Below, in pieces: positions 29,058 through 40,965 of a stretch of DNA of 64,000 nt. The notes beneath the pieces are model-generated. The model ran no database searches and was not told where the DNA came from. It was given only the letters and a program-made list of their open reading frames with translations. The position numbers and the translations under genes are program-made. The DNA lies in NCBI GenBank assembly GCA_009760855.2, contig WPIO01000267.1:62501-126500 (forward strand). The letters run 5' to 3'. The stretch's first letter is position 1; every line of letters begins with the position of its first letter. The stretch comes from Cristatella mucedo (lineage: Eukaryota; Bryozoa; Phylactolaemata; Cristatellidae).

Positions 29058-29300
29058 TAAAACATTCTTTCCTTGAACATTAACTAATTGTGGTTTGGTT
29101 TCTAATATTATTTATGCAGATGATAAAACTAATTCTTACATAGAATAAACTAGTGATAATACCAATGGTGTTAGTGGTACACTAGTTTGCTTAATTAATA
29201 TTGATGGAACATATACTTATGCTGTTGATAAGTTTACAGTTTCAGGTGGAATTACTTTTAAAGATTTTATTGTTAGTACTGTTACTGTTAGTACTGTAAA
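29058..29300 (+). pseudogene. fibre-like protein 1, C-terminal fragment
   Basis: Homologous to 14139-14362. Shared pieces include KTNSYIE, SDNT-GVSGT, INIDGTYTYAVDKFTV and FKDFIV. It has stops, a small duplication near the end (GTTAGTACT twice), and has lost its stop codon, so the frame runs into fibre 2. Confidence 0.65.
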
Positions 29301-29303
29301 GAA

Positions 29304-30179
29304 ATGTTGGGTTATAGAAAAAACTAATGCAAAGAATTATATTAGAAAGACTGGTGATATACCAAGTGGTAATCTAAGTATGAATTGTAATCTTACAAAG
29401 AATTAAGGTGATCCTGTTGATGCTGGAGATTCTGTAAACGGAAAGTATATAGATACAAACTTTGTTACAAAGATTTCTAGATCAACTACTTCTGATTAAG
29501 ATATGGATATGAATAATTACAGAATAGTTGATCTTGCTAATCCTGTTAATCCTAGTGATGCTGCAACAAAAGATTATGTTGATAGTAAACTACCTATTAC
29601 TGGAGGAACAATTAGAGGAAATTTAGTTGTAAATGGTGGAATAAGAGTTTGTAATTCCCCTGCTAATGATTCGTTTCTTGTTCCAGATATACAATTTATG
29701 GATAAAAAACTCTAACAGTTAATGGTGGAAATGTTAATGGAAATCTAGATATGATAAATAACTTTATTAGAATTGCAAATGATCATGTTAATCCAACTGA
29801 TGGTGTAAACCCAAGTTATCTAAATAAAATATCTGATGGAAGTGTTGCAAAACTAGTATTTAATGGATTAATAAATTCATCGAAATCGAGATATGTTTAT
29901 GGAATAAACTATCAAGGGAAATGGAATGCTACTTTTGAAGGCATTGCAGTGCCTCCTAGATCTTTATTTGTAATTTCAACTATGTATGCTGCACAGGATG
30001 GTTCACCAAAAATGCTAATTCCACTTCCTCCATCAGGAACAAATCCTAGTTATTCATCACAGTTATTTGGAAGTTAAGTTATAGATTCAAATAACAGATT
30101 AGTAGAAGGTTCACTTATTAAATCTGGACAAGAATTATTTGATAAAACAATAACTGTGACTGTTTATATAGCAATATAA
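29304..30179 (+). pseudogene. fibre-like protein 2 (broken)
   Basis: Shaft repeats appear in series: SGNLSMNCN, a GDPVDAGDSV step, then DMNNYRIVDLANPVNPSD with a following KDYVDSKLPITGG, and NGNLDMINNFIRI with a NPTDGVNPSYL step. The head part (YVYGINYQGKWNATFEGIAV, 29751-30077) is open. Damage includes an early frameshift, TAA codons at about 29404 and 29500, a shift near 29715 and a TAA at 30075. This is the gene truncated at 14505 in copy 1. The repeat type is that of trimeric fibre shafts, so a receptor-binding spike is the likely role. Confidence 0.65.
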
Positions 30180-30185
30180 AATAAA

Positions 30186-30836
30186 ATGCTTTCTAATAAA
30201 GAATTAGAAATGAATGGAACATTGAACCTTGATTTAAACAGAATAACAAATCCTGAAGAAACTGTTAATTCAATAGAAACTGCTGAAAAATTATTTGATG
30301 TTGATGATTATGCAAAAAAGACGCATATCAAGATATAACTGGTAACTTATCTGCAAATTCAAAAAAGTACTCAAGGATAACAGATCCTGTAAATTGAAGT
30401 GATGTTGCAACAAGAAAATATCTTGATACAAAGCATGTTTATATAATCAATTTGAAACAATAAATGGAGACATAAGTGTTGACAGATTAACCATGAAAAG
30501 AAATGAACTAATTTTTGCACGTTATTCACTAAAGGATTTAATCAGCAATACACGATTACATTGTTTTTATTTAAAATGTAGTGATAATGGATGTACTCAA
30601 ACTCAAATTGGAAGCTATAATTTTACTGGATGCTATAGTAATCTATATGTAAACAGTTTAAGTAATATCAATGTTTCAGCACCATTTATTTATTATAGAG
30701 GTCACAACAAATTACTATTAATGAAATAATCAGATGTTAACATAAAAAACCAACTTACTCAAAAATAGTATAAAATAAAAGATATTGATAACTCAACAAA
30801 TGACAAAATAATGATATTGACAGTGAAATTAGATAG
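30186..30836 (+). pseudogene. fibre-like protein 3 (broken)
   Basis: Begins MLSNKELEMNGTLNLDLNRI, followed by a variant shaft repeat, then after frameshifts GNLSANSKKYSRITDPVN. A region with GDISVDRLTMKRNELIFAR and a Cys-containing head (CFYLKCSDNGCTQTQIG) is open from 30493 to 30729. Several stops are present. No counterpart remains in copy 1. Confidence 0.5.
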
Positions 30837-31336
30837 ATGACATATACTAGAACAAATATTGATAATTCATTTTTAATTAAATATCAAAATAGAACAAGAG
30901 TAAACATTAAAGTTGTAGCACTAGGAATTAGTATAAATATAAGAAAACAATTTGATTGCGATATTTTTTTTTTAATGCAATTAAAATTTCATTCTCCAAA
31001 TCTTTATTCTTATGGTTTACGTAATATAAAGTATTATAATATTGAAATTAATGATATGCTAGAATTAAGTGAATCTATGTTTAATTTAACCATTTTCAAG
31101 AGAGAAAAAAATTGCATTCAATATTATTAATCTTGTTTTAAGTTATGGTACTATTTCAACCCTTAGTGATTCGGATTATTTTGAGATTTTATTAGTTAAT
31201 GATTTAAAGTATTCACAATCATCATGAAAAGATTAAGCCGGTATTAAATATGGTGCTACATCAGATGAGTGGTTTTCATCTATTGGAACTTTACCTTCTG
31301 TTTTACCTGATGATTTAGATATATTAGTTCTTACAA
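30837..31336 (+). pseudogene. unknown plus-strand protein after fibre 3 (broken)
   Basis: ATG preceded by TAGATAG. The first 97 codons are open (MTYTRTNIDNSFLIKYQNR) and beta-rich. A shift then leads to VLSYGTISTLSDSDYFEILL and KYGATSDEWFSSIGTLPSVL. It ends opposite the convergent minus-strand gene. Possibly another fibre or fibre-associated protein. No family recognised. Confidence 0.4.
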
Positions 31337-31790
31337 CTATTCAACTGATACTACAACTGCTGGTCCACATCCACCAGAAGATATTCCTGGTGATCCACCT
31401 ATTAAAATCTTCCAATCCATAGTCTCTTTAATCAGTTCTTCTGGTAGATCACAGTTTTTCCTGCATTGATTTCTTTCCTTATTTGTTTACTTAGTACTAT
31501 TTTTTTGAAAAGGCTTCAGACTTCATACTATTTTTTTCTATTTTTATGTCAGTAAGGAACTCTTCAAAGATTGAACCATCTCTAACTTAAGTAAAGATAT
31601 TTGCTATTTCTGGTTCAGAGTGATTGATTCTTAGTGCTTTTTATTCCCAAACTTGTTTTACAGCGTCTAACAAAGTTGATCTAATGTCTTCTATTCTACC
31701 TAATGGATAATAACAGATTTTAATGTTTGAATACTGTTGACCTTGTGCTTCTTCAAGACAGTATTTACATCCTGTCTCAACAGAAACCAT
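31337..31790 (-). pseudogene. conserved small protein with CKYC motif (broken)
   Basis: Homologue of 14508-14833, with a fuller C-terminus. It begins MVSVETGCKYCLEEAQGQQ and shares GRIEDIRSTLLDA and SEPEIANIF. Two TAA codons and a shift interrupt it, and the last part (CDLPEELIKETMDWKI, then a Gly-rich end) is open in another frame. The ATG follows TGTAGAAA. Function unknown. The additional Cys residues suggest metal binding. Confidence 0.5.
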
Positions 31791-31825
31791 TTTCTACATG
31801 TTGCTTGTAATTTTTTTTAAATTAA

Positions 31826-32308
31826 TTAAACAGTGCTTGCATCAGGTTGTTCTTGAGATGCTAGTGCTGCTGCTGCGGCTTTTAGTTTTGCACTCATGTT
31901 ATAAGTAATACTTGGAATAACTGCATATCACTTATCTTTAACAATTCCAGAGATATAAGGTTTAATTCCAGATATTCCACATGTAACTGTTGAAAGTGTC
32001 AGGTATTGACCTGCAACCCAACTCTTATAATCTGCAATTACATGTGCACTATCGATTAGAGCATCAACTTTAACTCTAACTGTTGATTCTAGGCTCACTA
32101 CTGCTTCTGTTTGACCTGCAGAGATAATCCTTTGAGCTTCAATGCCACATTCATGAATGCAGAAAATCTTAACAGATGTATCAGTCATTACTGAAACAAC
32201 TGAATGGAGTTGTTGATCGTCATATGCATTCATTCTTGATTTATCAAGCTAATCAACTTTAAGTGATGCAGCACTCTTTGCAAGCACGAGATCGGCAATT
32301 TTGGTCAT
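31826..32308 (-). pseudogene. conserved 154-residue protein homologue (broken)
   Basis: Aligns end to end with the intact gene at 14864-15328. Retained segments include SVMTDTSVK, EAQRIISAGQTEAVV and SGIKPYISGIVKDK. TAA codons at two positions inactivate it, and its C-terminus is slightly longer (ASQEQPDASTV). Confidence 0.65.
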
Positions 32309-32372
32309 TTTCCTACATAATAATAAAAAAATTACATGCACACCGATTTAAACAATACAAAGACTAAAATTA

Positions 32373-32643
32373 TTAATTAATTTGTACACCTGGTTTTTTT
32401 GGAGTTTTGACTTTTTTTTGCTTCTTTAAGCATCTCATTTATCTTGCTCCGACTTTCCATTAGTTTATCGCATGTATCACATATATCAATAAGAATACTA
32501 ATATATGAATTATCAATATACCAGGAAAAGTTTATCAAGTGAATGTTTAACTATTCGTTGATCTTCTCCTTTAAGCTTTTGAAGACAGATTTGTTCGCCA
32601 TTTCTCTAGATTGTTCACAACTAAGAATTCTTGAGACGTCCAT
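32373..32643 (-). pseudogene. conserved 79-residue CxxC protein homologue (broken)
   Basis: Starts MDVSRILSCEQSREMA exactly as the copy at 15967-16206, then shifts frame. The later segment SYISILIDICDTCDKLMESRSK keeps the Cys pair, and the tail ends in a basic Lys/Pro stretch. A TATATAG motif precedes the ATG. Confidence 0.6.
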
Positions 32644-32680
32644 TTTCTATATATGATAAACATTTTTTATTTAATTGAAA

Positions 32681-32994
32681 TTATTTACTTATCAATGATC
32701 TGACATATTCATTATATTGCTCAAGCTCTCCAAGACTCGTGTGATCTTCAGTTACACTATGACCAAATAGAAGTTCTTCAAGACTTATATCCCCTTCATC
32801 TGCTGATTCAGATTCACTATTAATTATGAAGACTCTTCAGAGTGGTAAGATTCAGATTCTAATTCAGTTCGTATTCTAGTTTAGATCGTAATCAGGATCG
32901 TCGATTGAGTCTTTTAAATATCCAGATTCATTATCACAACTATTATTTCAATTGATTCATCTCCTGAAACTTGGAAATCTTCTTTGGGATCCAT
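32681..32994 (-). pseudogene. acidic protein homologue (broken)
   Basis: Begins MDPKEDFQVSGDES, followed by acidic Ser/Glu/Asp segments and a LEELLFG motif before a longer C-terminal helix. Several shifts and stops are present. Homologous to 16244-16486. Confidence 0.5.
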
Positions 32995-33171
32995 CCTATA
33001 ATTGTAAAAATTATTTTGGTAATATATATTAAAATTCTCCAATGACTCGCACGGTTCTATTTCCTCTTGTAAATCGACACGTTTTCCATCTATTTCGATT
33101 TTCTCTTTATCTGCAAATCTAACTTTCTTTACAGGTATTGGTTTAGCATTTTCAGTTTTGCTTTTTGGCAT
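32914..33171 (-). CDS. small basic protein, uninterrupted homologue of the LINE-broken gene (read-through form)
   Basis: MPKSKTENAKPIPVKKVRF at 33171 matches the gene at 17127. The reading frame has lost the stop found in copy 1 after ESLEN and now runs through the spacer into the start of the acidic protein (MDPKED...). The fusion is therefore a product of decay. The gene start overlaps the polymerase 3' end by about 20 bp, as in copy 1. Confidence 0.5.
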   Translation of the reverse strand: MPKSKTENAKPIPVKKVRFADKEKIEIDGKRVDLQEEIEPCESLENFNIYYQNNFYNYRMDPKEDFQVSGDESIEIIVVIMNLDI

Positions 33172-36100
33172 CTATATCAATATCTAATTTTTCACAACGA
33201 CCGCCACTCTGTTTTATTCTATAGTGTCCGTAAGAGTAACTATGAATTCCACAGTCCAAACAATATCTTTTTGAGTCAAATGCTGATAGTGCTTTTTTAA
33301 ATTGTGTGATGATTTCAAGATTGAAATCTTGATTGATTGCAATTAACATCATATCCAGTTTTAAGACAACCAACATAATCAGAATGTGTCAAACATTTTT
33401 TTACTACATCTTTCTTTGTTCCTTTTGCTTTTTTAACTGCAGATTTAAATTCTATTCCTTTATCTTTCTTGATAGCTATCTGCATGGAATAGAGTTTTGT
33501 CCTTAAGAAAACACCCTCATCAAGTACTTTTGATTTTTCTGTCATAATACGTTTCTCATCTTTAATGAAATCTTTGGTTTTTTGATCTACTTAATATTTT
33601 TCACATATTTCATCTTTGAATTTTCCTATACTTCCCTTATTAGCGGGTATAATCTTTTCTATCAGTATTTATTTGTATTACCACAGAATCAGTATCAGTA
33701 GAAGCAAGTGTTACTTTATCATTGCAATAATCTTTTGTGTTATAATAGAAATCTTGCAATATTAATTTTTAAATATCAAAAATTGTAAAATATAAATACA
33801 TATGCTTATCAAGATAGATCTCTGCTTTCGTTATTTCAATTCCAACTAAATCTCGATTAAACAATCTTCTGTCTTTAAACCTCGCACTCATTACTCTTTT
33901 ATCTGAAACTAGAACATCCTTATCATATTTTAGATCAAACAATTCGATGTTTACTTGTTCTCTACCATTTTCCATCGTCTTTCCAAAGAATGAAATGTTT
34001 TTAAGTTTATAACATCCTTTTTCAAACTCATCCTTTGCTATATTCCTTTTTTTCAATGTAATTAACAATATATCCACTTAACCATCTACTTTATGTAAAA
34101 CTCATTATTCTATTTATTTTCGTTAATACATATCCCCTTTCAATTGCAAGTTGTAGATTTCTGTAATTGATAACATATTTAACTTTTGGTTCTAGATCAA
34201 CAATAAGTTTTTCCACTTTACTTTTGCAATCATCTATTTTTTCTTATCGTCTTATCGTCTTTAGTAATGTTTTCTTTTGATAATCAGAGTATTCTTCAGT
34301 ATCTACTTTTCTTCTGATTGGTAGAATAGGATAAGTCAAATAGATATCATGTAATTCGTCAGGACAATGCATATGCACTTCAAAATAATAACCAGTTTCA
34401 GCATCTTCTTTTAATGATAATATCTTATTAGTTGTAAGCTTTTTTATTTTTTTAATATTTTAAAACTTGAAATTAGAAATCGGAAGTGGTTGTGTCGTTA
34501 CTGTAGAATATATTGAATTTGCATCAACATAAAGTAACCAACTGTTTTTTAGTACTCTCATAATTAGAAGCCATCTCATTGTTTGCTATAAATATATCTA
34601 CATGATGTTTGTTTTAGTCCTCCTCTTATTGCACTTTCAAAGATGTCAAAATGTTTAAAGTTTGTTAGTAAATCTAGTTTAACCTTTGAAAATCTCAAAC
34701 CTGCAGACCAAGTTAAATATGGAGCTGTAAGAAAATTGGCAGGATCTAAACCGTCAATTTTCTTTGATAAATGTCTAAAATGTTGAAATAACATCCGCTA
34801 GTAGAAGAACATTCATAGTTAGATAAATATCGCTATATTTTCCCAATGTATCTTCAGTATTGGGATCTATTTTTTTCATCAATACCCAAATTTTCCTGAC
34901 ACGATCATTATCTTTTTCCTCTATGTTTGTATCATTTAATGTGCTATAGCAACTTTTATTTGGAGGTTGTGATTTTTCATCTAGTCTTGAAAATGAATCT
35001 ATATACTTATAAGGCAATATACCTTTTTCTTTTAATATACCGCATTCATTATCATCCAACATAGACAAGTATTTTCTTGTTTGTTCTAATGGTTTTTTTG
35101 ATTAAACAACATTAATTACAAGATCTGCTAAACCTTTTTGAAACATTTGTAAAGAGTCTTTAAAAAGTAAGTGAACCAATTTCAATGTTAACATATTTCT
35201 CCATGTTATTGGCAATACCTTTTTATCTAGTTTTAAATCTTGAAACTCTTGTACTAATAAATGTGAATCGCAACCTTCTAAGCTGTGAGTAAATACTGAA
35301 AGTTTAACCTTCTTAGGATTCATGCTGAGATTTAATTTGAAAGAATTATGAGCAGGTCCTCTATACTTTCCTGTTAAATGACCAGGTCCTCTATACTTTC
35401 CTGTTAAATGACAAAGATCTAAAACTTTCTCTCCATTTAAATCTAAATCGCAAATGTGACAAACAGTTGCATTATCATAATCTTGCTTATCTTATTTTTT
35501 GAAATTACTATAATCCAATTTATTGTATTTATTCATATTAGGTTTCATTTCATTTTTTATTTTTTCAATTTCTTACAAACTTTTTGATGGATCCCTAACA
35601 TTATTTGAACTATTGAATAATTTAAATGTTCTTTGTTTTCCTTCACAGTCAATAATAGTATAACCAAATAAATAAGGAATATGCTTTTGAAAAGTACCTT
35701 GTGTTTGGTTTAGTAGGATCTTCTTCATCAGTTTTTCTAACACTTGTAAGTAAACATTCAAAGTCGGCATAAGCAACATAAGGACACCATAACGTTTTAG
35801 CATAATCTCTAAAATAACATTAATCTTCATTTTTATTATCTGTGCTTGGCATTCTTATCCTAGACTTACCATCATTTTGACGTTTGCAAGCATCAACATG
35901 CGATTCTAGTTGGAATAGTAATAATAGTTGTTTTTATTTGGTGTGCTATACAAAAGAAGATCCAGATGCTAATCTTTCTCCTCATCAAATACTATAAGTG
36001 GAGTCAGAATTGTATTATCATATTCGTAAACATTATTAATTATGTTAAATAATTCTGCTAAATTAGGAATGTCAACAACATTTATTACGCTTGAAGGATA

Positions 36101-36885
36101 ATTTTCCTTAACGTTGAATAACTCTTCTATTCTCTTTAGATGCTGTGAATATTTTTTATGTAATATTTCTTTTAAATTAGCAGTAGATTCTGGATGATTA
36201 TCTTTCTAATGAAGAAACCTTAACACACACCATAAAGCACAAAGATTATCTGATTCATTCTTTATATTATGTGTTGATCTCTTATCTTCTAATCCTTCTT
36301 TCGAACCTCTTTCGAACCATTCCTCTTTATTTTTAAAAGATGCAAATTTTATTGTAATTATTCTATCAATATCTGAAACTCTATTTTTTGAATTACTTAC
36401 ACCTGTAAATGGTTGATAATTAATCGCACCACTTTCTAAAGCTAAAATAGGCGAGATAACAAGTGTCATTTTTAAGTCACTCTTTTTTTTAAGTAATTCT
36501 TTTATAACTAATTTCAGTTCTGCTCCAATCTTATCATATATTAAATTACATTCTTTTCTAGTCCCATATATTTGTAATCTAAGAATTTGCCGTCAGAAGA
36601 TTTTCCTACAAACCAACCTGTTTCTTGTATTTTCATTAACCTCCTGGATTCTCTATCGAAAGACCATCCACTGTTAGGGTTAGCGGTTTTCTTAGCAATA
36701 GGATTATCTAGTTGTATAGCTGCTGGTGTTCGTAGAATTGCAATCATTGGATCTACACTGTCTTATGAGAAAGGATACTTTGGAAAAAGACCAGTACGAT
36801 TTTTTACCTCTTCTCTAATAGGTTTTGCATTATTGCTAAGTTTTTCACCCTCCCATCGAATAAAGTAATCAATGTTTTGAGACAT
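33152..36885 (-). pseudogene. protein-primed family B DNA polymerase, second copy (broken)
   Basis: Colinear with 17108-21101 and more heavily damaged. Recognisable parts include the N-terminus (YFIRWEGEKL), NLCALWCVLRFLH, exonuclease I (YADFEC-type), GCDSHLLVQEF (exonuclease II, with Cys replacing the usual Tyr), LTAPYLTWSAGLR, and motif C with Ser in place of its Tyr (STDTDSV, near 33700). The C-terminus keeps an intact CLDCG...GGRC Cys cluster. Many stops, shifts and a 30-bp tandem duplication (35354-35413) are present. Several stops fall where copy 1 has Lys and the reverse also holds, showing independent decay. Confidence 0.88.
35354..35413. repeat. 30-bp perfect tandem duplication inside polymerase copy 2
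   Basis: Two identical adjacent 30-bp units beginning CAGGTCCTCTATAC. Copy 1 has a single unit at the equivalent place (about 19405-19440), so this is a lineage-specific slippage or duplication event. Confidence 0.9.
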
Positions 36886-36980
36886 ATATAAAGAGAGAAA
36901 CATTTTTTAATTAAATATTTAATCATTTGCAACTTTTTCTTACTCTTATATAGTCACGTCCACCTAAACAACTCTAAGAA

Positions 36981-37153
36981 GATATAAAATGAAGGGTATG
37001 GAGAATAGGGTCTCGAGAATGACGGCAGCCATTAAATAAATCGGACGACAAGAAACGATCGAACGGAAGCGAAATTGTGTATCGGAGGACGATTTGTTTA
37101 ATTGATGACGTCATTCGATCTAGCCCTAGGCTACATGCCATTCATTTTATATC
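36981..37153. repeat. 173-bp imperfect terminal palindrome, copy 2
   Basis: The left arm from 36981 (GATATAAAATGAA) pairs with the right arm ending at 37153, continuing through TAGGG, AATGACG.CA and ATTAAA.AAATCG to a centre near 37067. Its position and arm sequences correspond to 21151-21328. The inner sequence differs between copies, but arm pairing is kept. Confidence 0.82.
37106..37113. promoter_or_regulatory. CRE-type TGACGTCA site, copy 2
   Basis: The same perfect octamer in the same place in the right arm of the palindrome as in copy 1. The left arm has the mismatched GACGGCA, so the site is not simply forced by symmetry. Confidence 0.45.
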
Positions 37154-37159
37154 TACTAC

Positions 37160-40100
37160 TCGTTGTTTCGTGTACTGTTTGATAAAAACTCGCATGAGCA
37201 CAATCTCGCTTTCAGTTTTGCCTGTGAGAAATTCTTGTCAACCCAGACCTGAAGCTAGCGTTAGATAAACTACTACCTTGAGAAAAACATGGCTGTGATT
37301 CGCTTTGACAGCTCCGGACGATAGTGAAGGGCGCGGCTCAGCAGCAGCAGCTTACGTCCCACGACTAAGTAGCAGCCTATCTATGAAGATCAAAACTTAA
37401 AAAAATTATCATGAATAAAAGCTAACTACAGGACTGAAAGCCACACATTGTCCTTTGTTTTGACTAACGCACGAACAGAAATAATAAAAATCTAAACACT
37501 TATGATCTTCGCAAACTTTTATTTGCTAAACGGCAGCGAACAAACAGTTAAGATAACGGTGAGTGTTAACACAAACGTTTCAAAATTTTAGAACCCTAGA
37601 TGTCGTCTCGTGATTTTTTACTTTAGAACAGGACTTTCTGATATCATGCAAGTTTGATGCAAATTGTTTTTGGTGCCGGGCGTAAGACGTCGATTGCCGT
37701 GCATTTCACTCGACTTTGCATTATAGATTGCTTAAAAAAATGTGGTGGCACCTGGAATGCTGTGCGGTTCAATAAGCAAGTAAAGTATGAGCTTTTCTGA
37801 CTGACTTTCCGTCCATTCGTGACGGACCGGAGTGAATTAGAGTCTTTCCCAGGGCTGTTGCCTTCGATCGCCGTGCGTAGCTGTCGATTGAACGAGCACA
37901 AATTATTAAAATTTTACACTCGCACAGGTACATGTTACGTGGAATGGGAATCGTAGGTGATTGCAGTCAATCGTGTCCATTTTCTACGAATGAAGCGATA
38001 GGCCCCGATGATGACTGAGGATTGCCGTGCATTGCTGACCGTTAACGAGCGAAACATTTCGAAAATAGCACGGTTTGGCTTTGGACACAGCGGACTGTTA
38101 TTGCTAATGACAACCGTGGCATGCCTATGTCGAATTCTGGGCAATGTGTCGCAAATCGGAGTGTTAGCCAAAGCCATTCCTCTCAATCGCCATATACAGT
38201 TCACGATTGTACGTGAGCTGTGTGTTGCAAAAATGTAATTGGACTCTAAGCACGCAGCCTGGGGACAAGTAAAAAAAATTGATCTTGTCCGGATCATTTT
38301 CTGGTTGGTCGCAATGGATCGTAATGAACTGCCGTATTTGCCTGTGGAATTGCCATCGATTGCCGGGCATTCCCTGTGATTTAATGGTCAGAGCAAGTTG
38401 AAAGTATGTGCCAACTTAGTAAGATGCTAACGTAGTGCAATATGTGACTTGGTGCAGCCGCTTTGTTGTCGATTTGCCACGGATGGCAGTATTGGGCCCA
38501 GCCATTGCTTTTGATTAAAGGGCATTGGTGACAGTTAACGTATAAAATAGCCTGAAATTCTACGATTTCACTTTTACCTAGGGAAATGTGAAATGCGATG
38601 ATAACTGGCACGTCTGGCAGAAAAATTGTTGTCCATTTGCCACGGCTTGTTGCATGTAGCGTACACTCCAAACTTTTTGGAGCTGTGTGCAGCTGATTTG
38701 TCATTGATTAAATGAAGTAGAATGGATAATAGTGGACTGCTCTGGATTGGTGCACAAACATCGGGCATTGAAGCTCATTAGTATTAGTGCTCTTGCAGAC
38801 GGTGACATGAAATTTGGTGGACGGATAGAATCGAACATTTACTAAAATATTAGACCAAAGTCTGACGTCAGCTACTCAAATATCTGGTCGGTCATTCTAT
38901 TTAGAATTGATTGCAGTGTAACGTGGTTATTCGTTGAAGCCTTATAGCCTTCGGAGTTTGAATGTAACTATTTGCAAGCCGTTTGAGCCTAGGACTACAT
39001 GATGCGTAAGGCGGTCGTACTGACTGGTTCTTTCTGGAATGTAGGTAGAGCAAATCACAGGCCGCCAAGCCAAAGACGGGAACGATGCAGTGCTGGGCGG
39101 CGAGCGTTTCTTTCAAAATGCAGATCCTTCGTCGAGCTTAAATTCACAGCATGCGATTCAATCGAAGGAAAAATCATCTGCTGCCGAAACCTTGCCGTTA
39201 TATTTAAAAGTTATATTGAAAAGAAGCGAAATGCATAATCCAAAGCTGTGGATGCCACAGCAGCTATCGATGGCTGATTACTGCAAACGTCAAAGTCAAA
39301 CGGTCTGCACCAGCGATCGACTCCAGTCGTGTAAACGACCGTGCAGCAGCTCAGCCACAGGTTGAGTGGGTCTTGCCCCTCTCACGTCTAAGCAGCTCGG
39401 ACCAGCACTCGTTGGTAAAGTGCTATTATTCAACTAGACTCTTAGCTGGCACATAGCTTTAGAGTATTACGTGGCGAGTAATGAACTGCCACTGCCGCTC
39501 ATCCATAGCGGCCTTGCTGGGTTTGAGCAGCACAAGTAGTGGACCTTAATATTGGTGCATGCACCCTAGCTAAGTGCAACAATTCAACAACAGTACACAT
39601 AGCCAAGCGACTCGCAACTGACAGGTCCGTCAGGTGGTGGGCATTCTCCGACTCGGCGGCATCGTTGAGCATCGGGTCGTGATCGTGGGGCAGAAAAAAA
39701 AGACGATGGGACGAACGATCAGCTACTGTGGCAGATTAACCACATTCACAGCTGGTTCAGGCAGCTGGGCGTTGGTGACGTCCAATACCCAGATGTTGGA
39801 GCACTTCCTGGACTTCTTTTAGGTTAATTTTTTCCTTTGTTTAAAGACTGTAAGACCAGATGGTCTTGCTATAAATTTCTAAAAAAATTCAGATACTCTT
39901 CGTAGCCTACTTGGAGTGACTCGACTGCAAAAAATATTTGGCACTAGTGATCCTGGCTCGGGATTTTGCATGCAAGAAGCTAATGATTGCACATCAAAAG
40001 TGCTCATGCCTTTGAAAGTATGCACTACTACAGCTCAGTAGCGAACCAAGTCGTAGTAGGTGCAGATGTGTAGAGGGACAGACGAACGTTCAAACACGTA

Positions 40101-40854
40101 CGTGTTTGAGACACTAAATGAAGTCTTACACAAATCGGCATTCTGCATCGCACCGGAAATCGCAAACTAGTTATTCAAAGTGGCCTGGTGGAGCTACAGA
40201 GAACGTGCAATATAATTAATTTTATTATGCTACACAACTCAACTGTAATACGCATTCACCAATAACACCAATTCGGACATCGATGGCTCTGCTCTCACAG
40301 GTGAGCATACTAGTACAATTGTAGTTAAAACGCAAACTCGATAGCCAAGGCAACCGTCGTGAGACTAGCAATTGGCCAATGGTACTACTTTTAGCCAATT
40401 TTCATCAGGTTCCAAGGCTGCATCGGATTGATTGTAGGTTTTGTCTTGTCACTTTATAGGGCTCACCATTCTAGGAATTCAATCCAAATATCAGGGTTTC
40501 TGCTCAATGAGGCTTGACATGGTACTTGTCTCACTCATAACCTAACTCACCTAGTTGTGCTTCAAAGTAATACGTTGCTTGATAAGGAGCCATTGCACGC
40601 ACGTCGGAAGCGTTGCATTGTGACAGTCATGACGGACGTGACGATAACCAAATACATGCCAACTATCCTATAGCCCGGGGCTTTACAAATAAATCCGGTC
40701 ATGATGTGCAGTCTGTAAATGCAATAGTGTTGATTTAAGAATGGTCATTACAATATTGGCTCTTTCAGGAGCATAGTAATATGCAGAGTCAGGGTTCAGA
40801 TAAGCAACTAATTAATATATAGCACTTTGATTTTTACAGGAAGAACACCATTAA
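37160..40854. other. no gene recognised
   Basis: Host-like sequence with many short overlapping open frames on both strands, none resembling a known protein. No RNA gene or repeat recognised. Confidence 0.45.
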
Positions 40855-40965
40855 TTACAAAATTAGATATTAATTATCATAATGCTTTTGATGTAGCACT
40901 CTCAGAAAACTCTAACTCTTTCTTGGCACTTTACATTTGCTGCTAAGGAAGCACGATCAAATGGT
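40855..40965 (-). mobile_element. LINE/SINE 3' tail fragment
   Basis: The reverse complement reads GCAAATGTAAAGTGCCAAGAAAGAG followed by TTCTGAGAGTGCTACATCAA and an ATT-rich tail, which is the 3' hairpin module of the LINE family. Confidence 0.65.

Larger units (their letters stand above)
29058..37159. mobile_element. endogenous Polinton/adintovirus-like element, copy 2 (right part)
   Basis: AT-rich block colinear with 14139-21329 of copy 1 and in the same orientation. It holds fibre genes, small conserved genes and polymerase B, ending in the homologous terminal palindrome. It starts in the middle of the fibre 1 head domain. Flanks differ from those of copy 1, and the two copies have diverged by many substitutions and different indels. 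It is therefore a separate old insertion or an old duplicate and not a recent one. The virion-assembly half is missing. Confidence 0.9.
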
